From: Pontibacter fetidus | Lineage (GTDB): Bacteria; Bacteroidota; Bacteroidia; Cytophagales; Hymenobacteraceae | Length of the DNA: 64,000 nucleotides | Reading direction: 5' to 3' | NCBI RefSeq assembly: GCF_010119545.1 | Contig: NZ_JAAEAA010000011.1 | Location: 1 to 64,000, forward strand | In this document: positions 16,861 to 26,229 of the stretch, one piece after another | How positions within the stretch are numbered: the first letter of the stretch is position 1 | Layout: each line of letters opens with the position of its first letter | Position numbers and translations under genes: made by a program | The notes under the pieces: model-generated | Databases searched by the model: none | What the model saw: only the letters and a program-made list of their open reading frames with translations | Told to the model about the DNA's origin: nothing

Positions 16861-19491
16861 ATGTCGATAGCAAAGAAATATAGTCCCAAAGAAGTAGAAG
16901 AAAAGTGGTACAGCAGCTGGATGGAGCGTGGCTTCTTCCGCTCTACGCCTAACCCCAAAAAAGAGCCTTACACCATTGTCATTCCGCCGCCAAACGTAAC
17001 TGGCGTGCTGCACATGGGCCACATGCTCAACAATACGATCCAAGATATACTTATTCGTCGTGCGCGTATGCAGGGCAAAGAAGCTTGCTGGGTACCGGGC
17101 ACCGACCACGCTTCTATTGCTACCGAAGCCAAAGTAGTGGCTATGCTGAAAGAGCGCGGCATCGAGAAAAAAGACCTGACGCGCGACGAGTTCCTGAAAT
17201 ATGCCTGGGAGTGGAAAGAAAAGTACGGCGGCATTATTCTGGAGCAGCTTAAAAAGTTAGGGGCCTCCTGCGACTGGGACCGTACCCGTTTCACGATGGA
17301 AGAAGATCTGTCTGCTGCCGTTATCGAAGTGTTTGTGGACCTGTACCGCAAAGGCCAAATCTACCGTGGTGTGCGTATGGTTAACTGGGACCCGCAAGGT
17401 AAAACGGCTCTTTCTGATGAAGAAGTAATTCCGAAAGAAACGATGGCGAAGATGTACCACCTGAAATATGAAGTGGTATCTGACAACGCTGAAAAAACAT
17501 ATATTACGGTTGCAACCTCACGCCCTGAAACGATTATGGCCGACGTTGCTGTGGCGGTTAACCCTAACGACGAGCGCTACACACACTTACACGGCAAGTC
17601 GGTACGCATTCCGCTGCTGGGCAAAGAGATTCCGGTTATAGTTGATGAATATGTAAGTATAGATTTTGGTACGGGTGCGCTGAAAGTAACGCCTGCCCAC
17701 GACCTGAATGACTACGAACTGGGCCAGAAGCACAACCTGCCAACTATAGATATCCTGAACGACGATGGCTCGCTGAACGAAAAAGCCCAACTATATGTGG
17801 GCCAGGATCGTTTTGCTGCCCGCCGCAACATCGTAAAAGACCTGCAGGAAGCCGAGCTGCTGGTGAAGATAGAAGAGTACCCAAGTGTGCTGCAGACATC
17901 GGAGCGTACAGGCGCTGTAATTGAGCCGCGCTTGTCGATGCAGTGGTGGTGCAAAATGGATAAAATGGCGAAGCCGGCCCTGGAGTCTGTAATGGAAGAC
18001 CAGATCCGCCTGCACCCACCTAAGTTCAAGAACATGTACCGCTCCTGGATGGAAAACGTGCGCGACTGGTGCGTTTCCCGCCAACTATGGTGGGGCCAGC
18101 AGATCCCGGCTTACTACCTGCCGGATGGCACGTTTGTAGTAGCTACAACCAAAGAAGAAGCCCTTGAAATAGCCCGCAAGCAAAGCGGAAACGCAGACTT
18201 ACAACTAACTGACCTACGCCAGGACGAAGACGTACTGGATACCTGGTTCTCGTCGTGGTTGTGGCCTATCTCTGTTTTCGATGGTTTTAAAGATCCTGAT
18301 AACAAGGACATCCTATATTATTACCCAACCAACGACCTGGTAACTGCCCCTGAAATTCTATTCTTCTGGGTGGCACGTATGATCATGGCTGGCTTCGAGT
18401 TCCGTAACGAGATGCCGTTCCGCAATGTGTACCTGACCGGTATTGTGCGTGATGCGCAGGGGCGTAAAATGTCGAAATCGCTGGGTAACTCTCCAGATCC
18501 GCTGGACCTTATTGACCAATATGGTGCCGACGGCGTGCGTGCCGGTATGTTGTTCAGCTCACCGGCTGGTAACGACTTACTATTCGACGAGAAACTGGTA
18601 GAGCAGGGCCGTAACTTCAGCAACAAAATCTGGAACGCCTTCCGCCTGATAAAAGGATGGGAAGTAGATGAGAATCTGCCTTGCCCGAACGAAACAGCTA
18701 TCAATTGGTTTGATTCGCGCTTTAACGAAGCCTTTGCTCAGATTGAAGACCATTTCGAGAAGTTCCGTATTTCGGATGCCTTGCTTGCGGTTTACAAACT
18801 GGTGTGGGATGATTTCTGCTCAAATTACCTGGAGATGATCAAACCGGCTTACCAACAACCAATTGATAAGCAAACATTAGATGCTACAACAGCTTTCCTT
18901 GAAAGAGTATTGAAAGTGCTTCATCCGTTCATGCCGTTCATTACAGAAGAGATCTGGCACGACCTGAAAGAGCGCAAAGAAAAAGAATACCTGATTGTTT
19001 CTGCGTGGCCGAAGAAGGATACGTTTGATAAGAACCTGAATGCGCGTATGGACAGCGTACTGAAAGTTGTAGCTGCCATCCGAAACATCCGTAACTCAAA
19101 GAACATCCCACAGACAAAAGCGCTTGACCTGTCTATAAAAGTAATGAACCAGGATGGATACGAGCCGTTCCTGAGCATCATTCGCAAATTGGCCAATATT
19201 AGCGAGATCAGCTTTGTGCAGGATAACGTGGAAGGTGCTATTAGCTTTGTAGAGGCCGGCGATGAGTTCTTTATTCCGATGGAAGGTAATATTGATGTAG
19301 CGGCTGAGCGCGAACGTTTGCAGAAGGAGTTGGAGTATACGAAAGGCTTCCTGATGTCGGTAACGAAAAAGCTGAGTAACGAGCGTTTTGTAAGTGGTGC
19401 ACCGGAGTCGGTTATTGCCAACGAGCGCAAGAAAATGGCGGATGCCGAGGCAAAGATCAATGCTATAGAACAAAGTTTAGCTTCGCTATAA
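16861..19491 (+). CDS. valS: Valyl-tRNA synthetase
   Basis: Class I aminoacyl-tRNA synthetase of 876 residues that charges tRNA-Val. The HIGH-type motif is PPPNVTGVLHMGH (HMGH 51-54), the editing domain follows (TSRPETIMADVAVAVNP), and KMSKS is at about 536-540 (GRKMSKSLGNS). A C-terminal coiled-coil arm (AAERERLQKELEYTKGFL) ends the protein. The ATG at 16861 gives the usual start; 13 earlier in-frame codons overlap the promoter region. The gene has only about three AACTATA motifs in 2.6 kb. Confidence 0.96.
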   Translation: MSIAKKYSPKEVEEKWYSSWMERGFFRSTPNPKKEPYTIVIPPPNVTGVLHMGHMLNNTIQDILIRRARMQGKEACWVPGTDHASIATEAKVVAMLKERGIEKKDLTRDEFLKYAWEWKEKYGGIILEQLKKLGASCDWDRTRFTMEEDLSAAVIEVFVDLYRKGQIYRGVRMVNWDPQGKTALSDEEVIPKETMAKMYHLKYEVVSDNAEKTYITVATSRPETIMADVAVAVNPNDERYTHLHGKSVRIPLLGKEIPVIVDEYVSIDFGTGALKVTPAHDLNDYELGQKHNLPTIDILNDDGSLNEKAQLYVGQDRFAARRNIVKDLQEAELLVKIEEYPSVLQTSERTGAVIEPRLSMQWWCKMDKMAKPALESVMEDQIRLHPPKFKNMYRSWMENVRDWCVSRQLWWGQQIPAYYLPDGTFVVATTKEEALEIARKQSGNADLQLTDLRQDEDVLDTWFSSWLWPISVFDGFKDPDNKDILYYYPTNDLVTAPEILFFWVARMIMAGFEFRNEMPFRNVYLTGIVRDAQGRKMSKSLGNSPDPLDLIDQYGADGVRAGMLFSSPAGNDLLFDEKLVEQGRNFSNKIWNAFRLIKGWEVDENLPCPNETAINWFDSRFNEAFAQIEDHFEKFRISDALLAVYKLVWDDFCSNYLEMIKPAYQQPIDKQTLDATTAFLERVLKVLHPFMPFITEEIWHDLKERKEKEYLIVSAWPKKDTFDKNLNARMDSVLKVVAAIRNIRNSKNIPQTKALDLSIKVMNQDGYEPFLSIIRKLANISEISFVQDNVEGAISFVEAGDEFFIPMEGNIDVAAERERLQKELEYTKGFLMSVTKKLSNERFVSGAPESVIANERKKMADAEAKINAIEQSLASL

Positions 19492-19513
19492 ACTATAGCT
19501 TAACTATAAAAAT

Positions 19514-19553
19514 CAGCGGCTGCTTTCCAAAAGAGAGCAGCCGCTGGTTTTTT
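19514..19553. terminator. Terminator between convergent valS and a lipoprotein gene
   Basis: Stem CAGCGGCTGCT with AGCAGCCGCTG, 11-base loop, then GGTTTTTT. Confidence 0.88.
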
Positions 19554-19556
19554 AGG

Positions 19557-20207
19557 TTAGTTGGTACTTGCAGTTGTTTCTATAGTTTTGGGTGCTTTAC
19601 GGGATGTGCGCGCATAGCTTCTTTCCAGTTCTATAAAGATAGCATCTAGGTGTTTTTCAAATTTCCTGGAATGGCGCAGGCGCTGTCTTTCGTCGCTGCC
19701 AAACATACCGCCACTGGTATACACTCTGTTCATCATTCCCATAGTTGGGTGTGCAAGGTCCCGGCTCAGGGCAAGTGTTGTAAATGTCTGGTTGGTAGGG
19801 AAGTAGTAAAAGAAAGCATAAAAAGGCAATCCTGCTGAAACCATAAGGGTAGGTACACCTATCAGCCCGATTGTACTAACGGCTATACCAGTTGCCCGCT
19901 GTTTTGAAGTTGTATAAGATACATCTTCCACTTTTATCTGCACCGATCCTTCATCCTGGCATTCGGTAAGCTTATAGGCGTGTTTTTGGGTGTTATACTT
20001 CCGGATATAGGTATCCAGGCTGGTCTCAAACTGCTCTTTAAATTCGGGAGCGACACTGTCAGCAAATACCAGGCAAACCCCCAATTGCTCGATGCGCTTT
20101 CCTTCCTGTAGTGATAGTTGCGGGGTAGTACACTGTGTAAAAACTAAAAGGCAAAGAATTGCTACTACGTGCAGACGCACGCACAGATTGTGGTAAATGT
20201 GTTTCAT
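19557..20207 (-). CDS. Hypothetical lipoprotein with a membrane-spanning segment
   Basis: A 216-residue protein not recognised as any named family. A signal peptide ends in a lipobox (LLVFTQC, Cys26). The N-terminal domain (about 35-100) looks like a folded alpha/beta segment, followed by a hydrophobic glycine-rich stretch at about 107-136 (STIGLIGVPTLMVSAGLPFY) and a basic C-terminal tail. It heads no obvious operon; three other small envelope proteins lie upstream on the same strand, with 80-base or shorter gaps. Confidence 0.75.
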   Translation of the reverse strand: MKHIYHNLCVRLHVVAILCLLVFTQCTTPQLSLQEGKRIEQLGVCLVFADSVAPEFKEQFETSLDTYIRKYNTQKHAYKLTECQDEGSVQIKVEDVSYTTSKQRATGIAVSTIGLIGVPTLMVSAGLPFYAFFYYFPTNQTFTTLALSRDLAHPTMGMMNRVYTSGGMFGSDERQRLRHSRKFEKHLDAIFIELERSYARTSRKAPKTIETTASTN

Positions 20208-20287
20208 AAAGTAGAAGGTTGGAAATAAAGCGTTTAAGATAGCAACTTGCCGGTACTTTAAGAAATGCTGGATACAGCTTTATAGCT

Positions 20288-20881
20288 TTAATTTTTCACC
20301 ACAGCACTTAAAACTGCACTAAATGCATCTTCCACTTTAGGTAATATATCGTTTAACCCTTCTTTCGGTTCTGGGTAACTGAGCTGTACCAGGCGGTTAC
20401 CAATCCTATATTCTAAAAGACCTTGTTCAGCCTCTGTTAAGTAATAAAAATGATCTGACCCAGCTGAGGTAGAAATGGCATAAGCTCGAAACGTAAACTT
20501 ATTCTGAATGCGGTGCTGGGTTGGGCCTCGTTCCAGGTAACGTTGCGTAACCACGGTGTCCAGGGCTATAGTTGTCTCGATCTGGTAAAGGGCCTTAATG
20601 TTGCCTTCCGGGAACTTCCATTGCTGTATTGTATAGTTGTCTTGGGTTTGCTGGCTATACTTGCTGTTGCCTAATTCTATAGTTGCTACCACACCAAACA
20701 ACTGCAGATCCTGAGCTATAGTTTGTAGCGATGGAGTAGCAGACGTATTATCGCTGATGAAAACGGAGGTGCTGCTAAGTTGCTTTAAGTCTTTCTCTAA
20801 ATCCTGCTTAAGCGCAAAATTACCGCCTTGTGCCTGCAGAAGTATAAAAAGTAAAGGAAGTATCGTTTGGATGAACAGCAT
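20288..20881 (-). CDS. Hypothetical secreted protein
   Basis: A 197-residue protein with a short signal peptide (MLFIQTILPLLFILLQAQG) and no recognised domain. The mature part has alternating hydrophobic and polar stretches suggesting beta structure. It is the second of four adjacent minus-strand envelope genes (19557-22181) and lies 47 bases after the SIMPL-domain gene, so a shared transcript is plausible. Several AACTATA motifs occur within it. Confidence 0.72.
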   Translation of the reverse strand: MLFIQTILPLLFILLQAQGGNFALKQDLEKDLKQLSSTSVFISDNTSATPSLQTIAQDLQLFGVVATIELGNSKYSQQTQDNYTIQQWKFPEGNIKALYQIETTIALDTVVTQRYLERGPTQHRIQNKFTFRAYAISTSAGSDHFYYLTEAEQGLLEYRIGNRLVQLSYPEPKEGLNDILPKVEDAFSAVLSAVVKN

Positions 20882-20928
20882 TTGTATCAGTTTTATAGTT
20901 TATACTTCCTTCCCCAAATTTCGTGCTG

Positions 20929-21639
20929 TTATTTCAGTTCGAAAACTACTTTTACCTGAGCTGATACCGGAATTGTTTGCGGAAACTCATCTACTAAATT
21001 GCTCATTGACGACTGCCCTCTTACAACTACTTCGTTTAGTATCCCGGATTGCCGGTAATTCTGGAAAGCAGGGTCAGTGTCTTCGGTATCAGCTACTTTA
21101 GAGATGCGCTTTACTTGCCTATTAGCAGCTCTAGCCATTACATCAGCTTTTGCACGAGCTACTTCAATGGCTTTTTCCAATACCTCGGTCTGCCTTTTTT
21201 CCATCTCTGTAGAAGTAAAACTACTCCTGAAGCTTGTAAAACCATCTTTGATCAGGCGGTTTTGTACTTCCGTAAATCTACTTAGCTCGTTCAGCGTAAA
21301 AATAACGGTCTGATAGCCGGCAAAGTAAACTATGCGCTGCCGGTTATTATAGTCCTGCCGTTGGCTTATTGTCAGCAGCGAGTAATTTATGTTCTTGGCT
21401 GGTATCTGGAGCTCCTTAAGCAGTTTTACCATGCTATCTTCCTGCCGCTGGTGTTTTTGGTAAACTTTATCCACGCTTGCCGAATCGATAGATAAAAGAG
21501 TTACCACAAACTTTACCTGGTTGGCAGGCACATCTATAGTTGCATGGCCAAGAACCACAATGCGGTTATCAGGCGAAACACTTTGTGCTTTTGCTACCAA
21601 GCAAAGCAGCAAAAACAGGAAAGTAAGTTTTATTTTCAT
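20929..21639 (-). CDS. SIMPL domain (DUF541) protein, secreted
   Basis: A 236-residue exported protein. The signal peptide ends near QAQS, followed by the SIMPL domain start IVVLGHATIDVPANQVKFVV and the typical central QRQDYNNRQRIVYFAGYQTV and later EKAIEVARAKADVMARAA segments. SIMPL/DUF541 proteins are periplasmic and linked to oxidative stress or signalling (for example E. coli YggE), with no enzymatic role proven. It lies between two hypothetical envelope proteins on the same strand. Confidence 0.85.
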   Translation of the reverse strand: MKIKLTFLFLLLCLVAKAQSVSPDNRIVVLGHATIDVPANQVKFVVTLLSIDSASVDKVYQKHQRQEDSMVKLLKELQIPAKNINYSLLTISQRQDYNNRQRIVYFAGYQTVIFTLNELSRFTEVQNRLIKDGFTSFRSSFTSTEMEKRQTEVLEKAIEVARAKADVMARAANRQVKRISKVADTEDTDPAFQNYRQSGILNEVVVRGQSSMSNLVDEFPQTIPVSAQVKVVFELK

Positions 21640-21665
21640 GGGCTAAAAGTTGGGTTTAGTTTATG

Positions 21666-22181
21666 CTATAGTTTCGAATTATCTACCACCGTCCAGTTTA
21701 TAGTTCCGTTATTCACTGTATACTTCAGAAGCATGTAACCACCGTTGTGGCCATCTTCATAGTAAGCCAGTGCGTAGCGGTCGTTTAAAATACGGCTGTC
21801 GCGGATGACCATGGTACCGCCCATCGTACCTTTTGCAGGTATAAGCTGACTTTGTTTGCGGTTCAGATCGTTCATCAGGTCTGTCTCAGGAGATTTCAGC
21901 CCTTTACGTTGCAGTTTCTGTACATCGCTTTCGCTCAGTGTACCCAGCTCATCTACAAAGGCTGCACCGCCCGGAGGCACCATTTCCATGGTATCAGGTG
22001 GCAAAACCATTTCTTCCAATGAGTCTACGGTTTCATCCTTCTGTTCCAGTTTTTTATCAATTTTTTCAATCTGTCTGTCGGCAATGGCTTGCCTGCTTTC
22101 AGCTTCGTTCTTCTGCCAGTAAAAGTAAATAGCAGCAAACAGGAAAATGGCAGCTAAGATCCAGGGTAATATATTTCTCAT
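21666..22181 (-). CDS. Hypothetical membrane-anchored protein
   Basis: A 171-residue protein with one N-terminal membrane segment (ILPWILAAIFLFAAIYFYWQ, about 4-23), then a charged coiled-coil-like stretch (QAIADRQIEKIDKKLEQKDE) and a C-terminal domain that probably lies outside the cytoplasm. No family recognised. It is 26 bases upstream of the SIMPL gene and probably leads the short envelope operon down to 19557. Confidence 0.72.
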   Translation of the reverse strand: MRNILPWILAAIFLFAAIYFYWQKNEAESRQAIADRQIEKIDKKLEQKDETVDSLEEMVLPPDTMEMVPPGGAAFVDELGTLSESDVQKLQRKGLKSPETDLMNDLNRKQSQLIPAKGTMGGTMVIRDSRILNDRYALAYYEDGHNGGYMLLKYTVNNGTINWTVVDNSKL

Positions 22182-22270
22182 AGTTTTATAGTTTATACTC
22201 GCCGCTATACCTAAAGCAGCTATAGTTTATACTTTTAATATTAGCAAAAAGATATGTCTTAAGCTATAGT

Positions 22271-22304
22271 CAAAAATAAAGCCTGCCACATTGCTGCAGC
22301 AGGC
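22271..22304 (-). terminator. Terminator after the E2 gene
   Basis: On the minus strand, GCCTGCTGCAGCAATGTGGC pairs at its ends (GCCTGC/GCAGGC) and is followed by TTTATTTTTG. Confidence 0.75.
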
Positions 22305-22356
22305 CTTCTTTTTATAGTTGTCTTTTGTCCTAAGTCAAAAGATCCATTGTCTAAAT

Positions 22357-23724
22357 TTAGATCGTAGTGTTCACATCAAACTGCTCCAGGTAATCGGCAA
22401 CACGGCGTACGAACATGCCACCCAGCGAGCCATCTACCACACGGTGATCATAAGAGTGCGACAGGAACATGAAGTGACGGATACCGATCAGGTCGCCTTC
22501 CGGAGTTTCGATAACAGCAGGCTTCTTTTTGATAGCGCCAACAGCCATAATAGCCACCTGCGGCTGCATGATAATAGGCGTACCCATTACGTTACCGAAA
22601 GAACCTACGTTTGAAACCGTATACGTACCACCTGCCAGATCATCCGGCGTCAGCTTGTTTATACGACCACGGTTTGCCAGGTCATTTACCTTCTTGGTCA
22701 GGCCATTCAGGTTCAGCTGGTCAGCGTTCTTGATATTCGGAACGATAAGGTTACCGCTTGGCAACGCTACAGCCATACCAATGTTAATGTCTTTGTGACG
22801 GATGATAGTACCGCCATCTACAGACACGTTGATCATCGGGAAATCTTTGATCGCTTTCGCAATGGCATCGATGAAGATAGGAGTGAAGGTTAAGTTCTCG
22901 CCTTCGCGCTTCTTATATACATCTTTCCACTTGTTTCTCCAGTTCACGATGTTGGTTACATCGGCTTCTACAAACGAAGTAACGTGTGGCGAAATACGCT
23001 TGCTGTCCACCATGCGGTCAGCTATCATCTTACGCATGCGGTCCATCTCGATCATCTCGACATTGCCACCATATGATGCAGCCGGTTTAACCTGTGGTGC
23101 AGCAGCTTGTGGTTGTGCAGCAGGAGCTGGCGCAGCAGCCGGAGCCTGTACCTGTGTTTGTGGCTGTACAGCCTGCGCCTGTGGAGCAGCAGCTTGTGCA
23201 GGCGCACCAGAGCGGCTTTCCAGGTAAGTCATTATATCTTTTTTAGACACACGGCCTTCTTTGCCGGTACCCGGTACGTATTCCAGTTCCTGCATCGAGA
23301 TACCTTCTTCGCGGGCAATGTTAAGCACCAGCGGAGAGTAGAAACGACCGGAAGCAGGCTGATCCAGTTTAGCAACTGAAGAGCCGGTAGTAGCTGCAGT
23401 TTCCTGTGAAGGAGCAGCCTGTGGCGCAGCAGCGGCAGGAGTTTCAGCAGCAGCCGGCGCGGCAGGAGCAGCAGTATCATCACCGCCTGTAGAAATAATT
23501 GCGATAGGAGCCCCAACAGCTACCACATCGCCTTCCTGTACCAGTATTTCTTTAAGAATACCACCCTGAATAGCAGGTACTTCTGTATCTACTTTATCAG
23601 TAGCAACTTCCAGCACCGATTCATCCTGCTCTATGGTATCACCCACATTTTTGAGCCATTTCAGAACGGTACCTTCCATGATACTCTCGCCCATTTTGGG
23701 CATAACCATTTCTACAAGTGCCAT
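22357..23724 (-). CDS. 2-oxo acid dehydrogenase E2 (dihydrolipoamide acyltransferase)
   Basis: Core acyltransferase of a 2-oxoacid dehydrogenase complex, 455 residues. In order: a lipoyl domain with Lys44 in EVATDKVDT; an Ala/Pro/Gln-rich linker; an E3-binding domain (VLNIAREEGISMQELEYVPG); a second Ala/Pro/Gln linker; and a catalytic domain with HxxxDG (His427, Asp431 in SYDHRVVDGSLGG). The sequence does not settle pyruvate, 2-oxoglutarate or branched-chain specificity; branched-chain or 2-oxoglutarate types are likely. E1 and E3 genes are not adjacent. The gene contains no AACTATA motif although both flanks do. Confidence 0.93.
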   Translation of the reverse strand: MALVEMVMPKMGESIMEGTVLKWLKNVGDTIEQDESVLEVATDKVDTEVPAIQGGILKEILVQEGDVVAVGAPIAIISTGGDDTAAPAAPAAAETPAAAAPQAAPSQETAATTGSSVAKLDQPASGRFYSPLVLNIAREEGISMQELEYVPGTGKEGRVSKKDIMTYLESRSGAPAQAAAPQAQAVQPQTQVQAPAAAPAPAAQPQAAAPQVKPAASYGGNVEMIEMDRMRKMIADRMVDSKRISPHVTSFVEADVTNIVNWRNKWKDVYKKREGENLTFTPIFIDAIAKAIKDFPMINVSVDGGTIIRHKDINIGMAVALPSGNLIVPNIKNADQLNLNGLTKKVNDLANRGRINKLTPDDLAGGTYTVSNVGSFGNVMGTPIIMQPQVAIMAVGAIKKKPAVIETPEGDLIGIRHFMFLSHSYDHRVVDGSLGGMFVRRVADYLEQFDVNTTI

Positions 23725-23845
23725 ATTTTATAGTTGATTTTCTATGATATCAGGTAGCAGATACTAGATTTAAAGACCCTGAACAACATTACTTATCCAA
23801 GAGTCTATTATCTAACATCTATATACTACATGTCTAATTTTGAAA

Positions 23846-23875
23846 CAAAGTTAAGGATTTTACCCTATTCATCAA
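23846..23875 (-). promoter_or_regulatory. Bacteroidota-type promoter for the E2 gene
   Basis: On the minus strand, TTG (23875-23873), a 19-base spacer and TAACTTTG (23853-23846) match TTG-N19-TAnnTTTG. The -33 element lies within the last codons of cinA. The leader to the E2 start is about 115 bases. Confidence 0.62.
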
Positions 23876-25124
23876 CGGTTGCAGCCAAACTTTGCCGGAT
23901 AAGGTTTAAAGCAACCAGGGCTGTATATTCGATGTTGAGCAGGCGGTTTTTGTTATAGTTCAGCAGCTTTGCAACTGTCTTATGTTCATCCGCATAGGCT
24001 ATCCAGATCGTACCTACGGGTTTGTCAGGAGTTCCGCCATCGGGGCCGGCTATGCCGCTAGTTGCCACACCTATAGTTGTGTTGAATTTTTTCCGCACAT
24101 TTTCGGCCATCTCACGCACAGTGGCTTCACTTACGGCGCCATGCTGCTGCAGGGTTTCAGGATTTACATGCAGTTCACGTATTTTTACATCATTATGGTA
24201 GGCCACTATACTTCCCATAAAATAAGCCGAACTGCCAGGTATGCTGGTAAACTTGTGCGCTAGGTAACCGCCGGTGCAGCTTTCGGCAGTAGCTATAGTT
24301 AGGTGTTGTTCCTTCAGTAGATTGCCAACTGCTTCTTCCAGGTTTACTTCGCCGTAAGCAAAAATATACTTCGGTATGATCTGAGAGAGCTTTTCAACTT
24401 CAGTTTGTAGTTCCTGTTCCAGTATAGTTGCATCGTCTCCGGCTCCGGTCAGGCGCAGGCGTACACCGGCCAGGTAAGGCAAATAAGCCAGTTTGATATG
24501 CGGTGGTAAGGCCAGTTCCCATTCTTCGAGCTTCTCAGCAAGTATAGATTCGGCGATGCCTATAGTTTGAATTACTTTATGAATGATCTCCGGCGTTTTG
24601 AAATGCGCTTTCAGGTTAGGCAGCACAATGTCGGTCATCATGCGCTTCATCTCAAACGGCACGCCCGGCATCGATACGTAAACTTTGCCTTCCTGCTCAA
24701 ACCACATGCCCGGCGCGGTGCCCAATACATTACGAACAGGGGTGCAGCTTTCAGGTAAAAAAGCCTGCTGCCGGTTCAGTTCCGTTACTTCAATGCCGCG
24801 TTTTTCAAAAATAGCTGCAATATCGGCCAGCGATGGTTCGTGCAATTTAAGGGATGTATGGAAGTAGGCAGTCAGTACATCTTTTGTCAGGTCGTCTTTG
24901 GTTGGGCCTAAGCCACCGGTTATCAGTATTATATCGGCACGTGTCTTTGCATCATCCAAAGCGGCAGTTATATGAGCTGCGCTGTCAGAAATAGATGTCA
25001 TCTGTTTTACTTTTATCCCTAACTTCGTGAGTTCCGTACCCATCCATGCGGAATTGGTATCAACTATTTGGCCGTATAATATTTCGTCGCCGATGGTGAT
25101 GATCTCTGCGTTTACCGCTTCCAT
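23865..25124 (-). CDS. cinA: Competence/damage-inducible protein A (CinA family)
   Basis: A 419-residue two-domain protein. The N-terminal MoaB/MogA-like domain (EIITIGDEILYGQIVDTNSA, then LITGGLGPTKDDLTKDV) belongs to the COG1058 pyrophosphatase type. The C-terminal CinA domain (ATAESCTGGYLAHKFTSIPG, then GIAGPDGGTPDKPVGTIWIA) is the nicotinamide mononucleotide deamidase type used in NAD recycling. The start at 25124 (MEAVNAEIITIGDE) fits family length; 21 earlier in-frame codons are not conserved in style. It lies just upstream of E2 on the same strand. Confidence 0.93.
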   Translation of the reverse strand: MEAVNAEIITIGDEILYGQIVDTNSAWMGTELTKLGIKVKQMTSISDSAAHITAALDDAKTRADIILITGGLGPTKDDLTKDVLTAYFHTSLKLHEPSLADIAAIFEKRGIEVTELNRQQAFLPESCTPVRNVLGTAPGMWFEQEGKVYVSMPGVPFEMKRMMTDIVLPNLKAHFKTPEIIHKVIQTIGIAESILAEKLEEWELALPPHIKLAYLPYLAGVRLRLTGAGDDATILEQELQTEVEKLSQIIPKYIFAYGEVNLEEAVGNLLKEQHLTIATAESCTGGYLAHKFTSIPGSSAYFMGSIVAYHNDVKIRELHVNPETLQQHGAVSEATVREMAENVRKKFNTTIGVATSGIAGPDGGTPDKPVGTIWIAYADEHKTVAKLLNYNKNRLLNIEYTALVALNLIRQSLAATVDE

Positions 25125-25352
25125 ATTTTTTGGTCTGATTTGTGCGTTGGGTTTTAAAACCACGTGAAGAGCATGATTATATTTCATACTTTGCGCTGCA
25201 AATTAGTTATAAAAGAACCTGACTTTATCTTTTTATCGCCACGTAGCGCTGCTATGCGGCTCAAAAAACATTTCGTCAGAACCTTTTCTATCTAATTTTC
25301 GCTTGCAAAAACGAACTATAAACATGCTCTAAGTTAAAGATGTTATAACGAT

Positions 25353-26087
25353 ATGAAAAAATTACTCTACACTTCTTTTATTGCATTGGCCATGGGTGCC
25401 AGCGCATGTACGGCCGCACAGGTGCAGCAAACCGTTGATGGCGTTTTAGCCGGCACAACCACTGGCGCTCCTGTTACCCAGTCCGAAGTTGCATCAGGAT
25501 TACGTCAGGCCCTAGAAGTAGGTATTAAGAACGGAGCCGGAAAAGCTTCCCAAACAGATGGCTACTATAAAAACTCCCTTATCCGCATTCCTTTTCCGCC
25601 TGAAGTACAGTGCGTAGAGAACACGTTACGTAAAGTTGGCTTTGGCAGCGAAGTAGACCGTTTTGTAATGACCCTGAACCGCGGAGCCGAAGATGCTGCT
25701 AAAAGTGCCGTACCGATCTTCGTGAGCGCCATAAAGCAGATGACCATACAGGATGCGTGGGATATTCTGAAAGGCGATAAAGATGCCGCTACCCAATACC
25801 TGAAGCGCACGACATCCACACAGCTTACCAATGCCTTTAAACCGGTTATACAGCAATCGTTGCAGAAAACGAATGCTACCAAATATTATGCAGACCTGGT
25901 AAACCAGTATAACCAGATACCACTAGTGCAAAAAGTAAACCCGAACCTGGACGAATATGCTACCCAGAAAGCGATTGATGGTTTGTTCCTGCTGGTTGCT
26001 GACGAAGAACTGAAGATCCGTGAAAACCCGATTGCACGCACTACAGAGCTGCTTCGTCGTGTATTTACAAAAGAGAACCAATCGTAA
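25353..26087 (+). CDS. DUF4197 domain lipoprotein
   Basis: A 244-residue protein of DUF4197. The signal peptide ends in a possible lipobox (MGASAC, Cys19). Family segments are SEVASGLRQALEVGIKNGAG, LIRIPFPPEVQCVENTLRKVG and AWDILKGDKDAATQYLKRTT. Members are periplasmic or outer-membrane-attached helical proteins of unknown role. The stop is followed directly by CTATAA (TAA-CTA-TAA), giving a second in-frame stop two codons later. Confidence 0.88.
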   Translation: MKKLLYTSFIALAMGASACTAAQVQQTVDGVLAGTTTGAPVTQSEVASGLRQALEVGIKNGAGKASQTDGYYKNSLIRIPFPPEVQCVENTLRKVGFGSEVDRFVMTLNRGAEDAAKSAVPIFVSAIKQMTIQDAWDILKGDKDAATQYLKRTTSTQLTNAFKPVIQQSLQKTNATKYYADLVNQYNQIPLVQKVNPNLDEYATQKAIDGLFLLVADEELKIRENPIARTTELLRRVFTKENQS

Positions 26088-26115
26088 CTATAAACAATAC
26101 CAGCTATAGTTTGGT

Positions 26116-26154
26116 AAGCCCGCTTTGCCCTTTGGTAGAGCGGGCTTGTTTTTT
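26116..26154 (+). terminator. Terminator after the DUF4197 gene
   Basis: Arms AAGCCCGCT and AGCGGGCTT, then GTTTTTT. Confidence 0.88.
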
Positions 26155-26229
26155 AAAACATAAACCCTTTTAAGTTAGTACAATACAGCAAATTTATAGT
26201 TACCTCCATGCCCCAAACACTACCAGACT

